NCBI GenBank assembly: GCA_022615525.1
Contig: JAKEGN010000046.1
Location: forward strand, 1-9,315
Length of the DNA: 9,315 nucleotides
Source of the DNA: Woeseiaceae bacterium
GTDB taxonomy: Bacteria > Pseudomonadota > Gammaproteobacteria > Steroidobacterales > Woeseiaceae
Direction of reading: 5' to 3'
This document shows positions 7,455-9,315 of the stretch, one piece after another; position 1 is the stretch's first letter, and each line of letters starts with the position of its first letter. The notes beneath the pieces were generated by a model, which had not been told where the DNA came from, ran no database searches, and saw only the letters and a list, made by a program, of their open reading frames with translations. Position numbers and translations under genes: made by a program.

Positions 7455-7483
7455 TTGTGATGCCAGCGTCGATCTGATAACTT
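7455..7483 (+). promoter_or_regulatory. Candidate promoter for pyrG
   Basis: TTGTGA (7455-7460, four of six -35 bases) is followed by a 17-bp spacer and TAACTT (7478-7483). The -10 box matches the three most conserved positions (first T, second A, last T) and carries an extended TGA directly upstream (TG at 7475-7476). It begins seven bases after the tilS stop. A start near 7490 would give a leader of about 155 bases before pyrG. This is the best promoter candidate in the window, though not a strong consensus. Confidence 0.4.
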
Positions 7484-7485
7484 GT

Positions 7486-7620
7486 AACACCGTCTTTCAT
7501 TGACCGACGGGTTCTTTAACAGAACCTCCTGATGGAGGCTCTGCAAGGGTCGGAACAAGCGCGGTACCCATGGCAAGTCCGGGAGACTGCGTTTTGCTCT
7601 GGCCCTTTATTGTTTCCCGG
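7486..7620 (+). promoter_or_regulatory. Structured untranslated leader upstream of pyrG
   Basis: Within the 196-bp gap between tilS and pyrG several potential RNA helices can be drawn by hand. H1: AAC-CCGTC (7486-7494, one bulged A) with GACGGGTT (7506-7513). H2: GGTTCT (7510-7515) with AGAACC (7521-7526). H3: CAGA-CCTCC (7520-7529) with GGAGG-TCTG (7534-7543), with one A-C mismatch and a TGAT loop. H5: CCGGGAGAC (7579-7587) with GTTTCCCGG (7612-7620), one G-U, 24-base loop. H2 shares bases with both H1 and H3, so it excludes them. AAGGGTC (7545-7551) can also pair with GGCCCTT (7601-7607) in the H5 loop. No T-run follows any stem, so none is a classical terminator. Whether this is a regulatory leader or chance complementarity cannot be settled by eye. 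It matches no riboswitch that I recognise. Confidence 0.35.
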
Positions 7621-7633
7621 CACCTGAGTTCAC

Positions 7634-7637
7634 AGGG
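7634..7637 (+). promoter_or_regulatory. Shine-Dalgarno sequence for pyrG
   Basis: AGGG ends seven bases before the ATG at 7645. CCTG (7623-7626) can pair with CAGG (7633-7636) around a six-base loop, so the site could be partly masked, although a four-pair stem is weak. Together with the match of the encoded N-terminus to the CTP synthase family, this fixes the pyrG start. Confidence 0.55.
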
Positions 7638-7644
7638 CTTGTAA

Positions 7645-9291
7645 ATGACATCTTACGTGTTCATCACCGGCGGTGTGGTGTCGTCTCTGGGCAAGGGAAT
7701 CACATCCGCATGCCTCGGCGCCATACTCGAAGCGCGCGGGCTCCGCATCAGCATGATCAAGCTGGACCCCTACATCAACGTGGATCCTGGCACCATGAGT
7801 CCGTTCCAGCACGGCGAAGTATTCGTCACGGCCGATGGCACCGAGACGGATCTGGACCTGGGACATTACGAGCGCTTCGTCCGGACCACTACCGGGCGGA
7901 ACAGCAATTTCACCACCGGGCGTATCTATGAAAGCGTCATTGGCAAGGAACGACGCGGTGATTATCTCGGGGCAACCGTACAGGTCATTCCACACATTAC
8001 GGACGAGATCAAGGAAAGCGTCCGGCGCGGCGCCGGCGATGCGGATATCTGCCTGGTCGAAATCGGTGGCACGGTTGGCGACATCGAATCCCTGCCGTTT
8101 CTCGAAGCCATCCGGCAAATGGGCGTGGAGATGGGCCACGATCGCGTGGTCTATGTGCATCTCACGCTGGTGCCGTATATCGCCACCTCGTCCGAGATCA
8201 AGACCAAGCCGACACAGCATTCCGTCAAGGAGTTGCGATCGATCGGTATCCAGCCGGACATTCTCGTCTGTCGTTCGGAGAAGCCCCTGCCACAGGAACA
8301 GCGGCGCAAGATTGCCCTGTTTACCAACGTCCAGGAGAAGGCGGTCATTTCCGCGATCGATGTCGATGACCTGTACAAGATTCCCCGCATGATGCAGGAG
8401 CAGGGCCTGGACGACATCGTCGTGCGGCAACTGCACCTGGATCTGCCTCCCGCGGACCTGAGCGAATGGGACGCAGTGGTGGCCGCAAAGCAAAACCCGG
8501 ACGGCGAAGTCAACGTCGCCATGGTCGGCAAGTATGTCGATTTGCGTGACTCGTACATTTCGCTGAGCGAGGCGCTGCTGCACGGCGGTATCCACACGCG
8601 GACTCGCGTCAATATTCACTATTTCGAAGCGCAGCAGATCGAAAACATGGGTGCCGGTTGCCTGCGCGGTATGGACGGCATAGTCGTGCCGGGCGGCTTC
8701 GGCGACCGCGGTATCGAGGGAAAGATCAAGGCAGTTCAATATGCCCGTGAGAACAAGGTCCCGTACCTCGGCATCTGCCTCGGCATGCAACTTGCCGTCA
8801 TCGAGGCGGCGCGGCACCTGGCAGGACTGAAAGGCGCCCACAGCACCGAATTCGACAAGGCGACACCGCATCCGGTAGTTGCTCTCATAACCGAATGGCA
8901 GACGCCAAGCGGGGACACCCAGCACCGCAGTGAAAAGTCGGACCTGGGCGGCACCATGCGGCTCGGTGCGCAAAAAGTATTCCTGAAGCCCGGGACACTT
9001 GCGGCGACGGTGTACGGGCGCAGCGAAATCTTCGAGCGCCACCGGCATCGATATGAAGTCAATAATAATTATCGCGCGATACTCGAAAAGGCAGGGCTGG
9101 TATTTTCCGGATCGTCTGTCGATGACCTGGTCGAGGTCACCGAGCTCTCCGGACATCCGTGGTTCATCGCAAGCCAGTTTCACCCCGAGTTCACCTCGAA
9201 TCCGCGCGACGGGCATCCGTTGTTCGCCGGCTTCATCGTGGCGGCCAGGCAGCATCACAGCAGCAAATTGCCCAAGGCGGCTCGAGCATGA
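7645..9291 (+). CDS. pyrG: CTP synthase (glutamine hydrolysing)
   Basis: PyrG makes CTP from UTP with ATP and glutamine, the last step of de novo pyrimidine nucleotide synthesis. The 548-residue length is near the E. coli 545. The N-terminal amidoligase domain (about 1-267) shows ITGGVVSSLGKGI (7-19) with the ATP loop and Lys17, then KLDPYINVDPGTMSPFQHGE (39-58), DGTETDLDLGHYERF with Asp71, and EIGGTVGDIE with Glu139 (Asp71 and Glu139 match the E. coli Mg-binding pair Asp72 and Glu140). The C-terminal class I glutamine amidotransferase domain has PGGFGDRG (349-356), nucleophile Cys378 in GICLGMQ, Arg469 in RHRYEVNN, and the His513-Glu515 pair in HPEF. All expected catalytic residues are present, so the enzyme should be active and subject to the family's CTP feedback inhibition. 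ATG at 7645 has AGGG seven bases upstream. The stop TGA overlaps the next gene's ATG. Confidence 0.98.
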   Translation: MTSYVFITGGVVSSLGKGITSACLGAILEARGLRISMIKLDPYINVDPGTMSPFQHGEVFVTADGTETDLDLGHYERFVRTTTGRNSNFTTGRIYESVIGKERRGDYLGATVQVIPHITDEIKESVRRGAGDADICLVEIGGTVGDIESLPFLEAIRQMGVEMGHDRVVYVHLTLVPYIATSSEIKTKPTQHSVKELRSIGIQPDILVCRSEKPLPQEQRRKIALFTNVQEKAVISAIDVDDLYKIPRMMQEQGLDDIVVRQLHLDLPPADLSEWDAVVAAKQNPDGEVNVAMVGKYVDLRDSYISLSEALLHGGIHTRTRVNIHYFEAQQIENMGAGCLRGMDGIVVPGGFGDRGIEGKIKAVQYARENKVPYLGICLGMQLAVIEAARHLAGLKGAHSTEFDKATPHPVVALITEWQTPSGDTQHRSEKSDLGGTMRLGAQKVFLKPGTLAATVYGRSEIFERHRHRYEVNNNYRAILEKAGLVFSGSSVDDLVEVTELSGHPWFIASQFHPEFTSNPRDGHPLFAGFIVAARQHHSSKLPKAARA

Positions 9292-9315
9292 ATCTTTGCG
9301 GATTTGACGTCGGGC
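9288..9315 (+). CDS. kdsA: Start of 3-deoxy-D-manno-octulosonate 8-phosphate synthase (KdsA), 3' end outside window
   Basis: Only nine codons are visible, reading MNLCGFDVG from ATG at 9288. This resembles the N-terminus of Xanthomonas-type KdsA (MKLCGFEVG, from memory), and kdsA follows pyrG in Pseudomonas and Xanthomonas. KdsA condenses phosphoenolpyruvate and arabinose 5-phosphate to Kdo-8-phosphate for the lipopolysaccharide core. The ATG overlaps the pyrG stop as ATGA, so translation is probably coupled; AAGG (9274-9277) is a modest, distant ribosome binding site. The call rests on a short match plus gene order. Confidence 0.8.

Noticed and set aside
7448..7477. A nine-codon open frame (MRIVMPASI) overlapping the tilS stop as TGATG, just before the pyrG leader hairpins.
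   Set aside because: It could be a leader peptide, but it has no run of regulatory codons, no own ribosome binding site, and overlaps the candidate promoter. Such tiny frames arise often by chance.
7500..7505. TTGACC in the pyrG leader, a five-of-six match to the -35 consensus.
   Set aside because: No -10 box follows at 16 to 18 bp; that place holds the CCTCC arm of a hairpin.
7630..9258. A 542-codon open frame on the minus strand covering almost all of pyrG.
   Set aside because: The + strand encodes a complete, motif-perfect CTP synthase. Long antisense open frames are common opposite GC-rich coding sequence, and this product shows no recognisable domain.
1..9315. Search for a new system, mobile element, CRISPR array, tRNA or phage gene.
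   Set aside because: Every coding stretch matches a well-known housekeeping family in a conserved order, gaps are short, and no long direct or inverted repeats were seen by eye.

Overview
This window is a stretch of conserved housekeeping chromosome from a GC-rich (roughly 60% by eye) gammaproteobacterium. All genes lie on the + strand, in this order: lpxB (3' part) - rnhB - dnaE - accA - tilS - pyrG - kdsA (first 28 bases). From general knowledge, this order is the one found in Pseudomonas aeruginosa, with a related order in Xanthomonas. In E. coli the lpxB-rnhB-dnaE-accA block is the same, but tilS and pyrG lie elsewhere. The visible KdsA N-terminus resembles the Xanthomonas form, so a pseudomonad- or xanthomonad-like lineage, or an uncultured relative, fits. 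The species cannot be told from this sequence.

Layout: bases 1-751 hold the last two thirds of lpxB (lipid A disaccharide synthase). It overlaps rnhB (RNase HII, 748-1362) by four bases and rnhB starts at TTG. A 138-bp gap with a -10-like box and a GC-rich hairpin leads into dnaE (replicative DNA polymerase alpha subunit, 1501-5016). After 67 bp comes accA (acetyl-CoA carboxylase carboxyltransferase alpha subunit, 5084-6043), then a 70-bp gap with a small terminator-like hairpin, then tilS (tRNA-Ile lysidine synthetase, 6114-7448). A 196-bp gap, the longest non-coding stretch, carries the best promoter candidate and several overlapping potential RNA helices ahead of pyrG (CTP synthase, 7645-9291). 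pyrG overlaps the start of kdsA by four bases.

The genes serve growth functions: envelope lipid A and Kdo synthesis (lpxB, kdsA), fatty acid synthesis (accA), DNA replication and RNA removal from DNA (dnaE, rnhB), decoding of AUA codons (tilS) and pyrimidine nucleotide supply (pyrG). CTP also feeds Kdo activation and phospholipid synthesis, so grouping pyrG with kdsA is metabolically sensible.

I found no mobile element, CRISPR array, phage gene, toxin-antitoxin pair, tRNA or rRNA, and no convincing new system. The points most worth a second look are the structured pyrG leader, a Glu-to-Gln change in a conserved LpxB motif, a changed residue in the TilS HHxDDQ-type motif, and the near absence of Shine-Dalgarno sequences before dnaE, accA and tilS.
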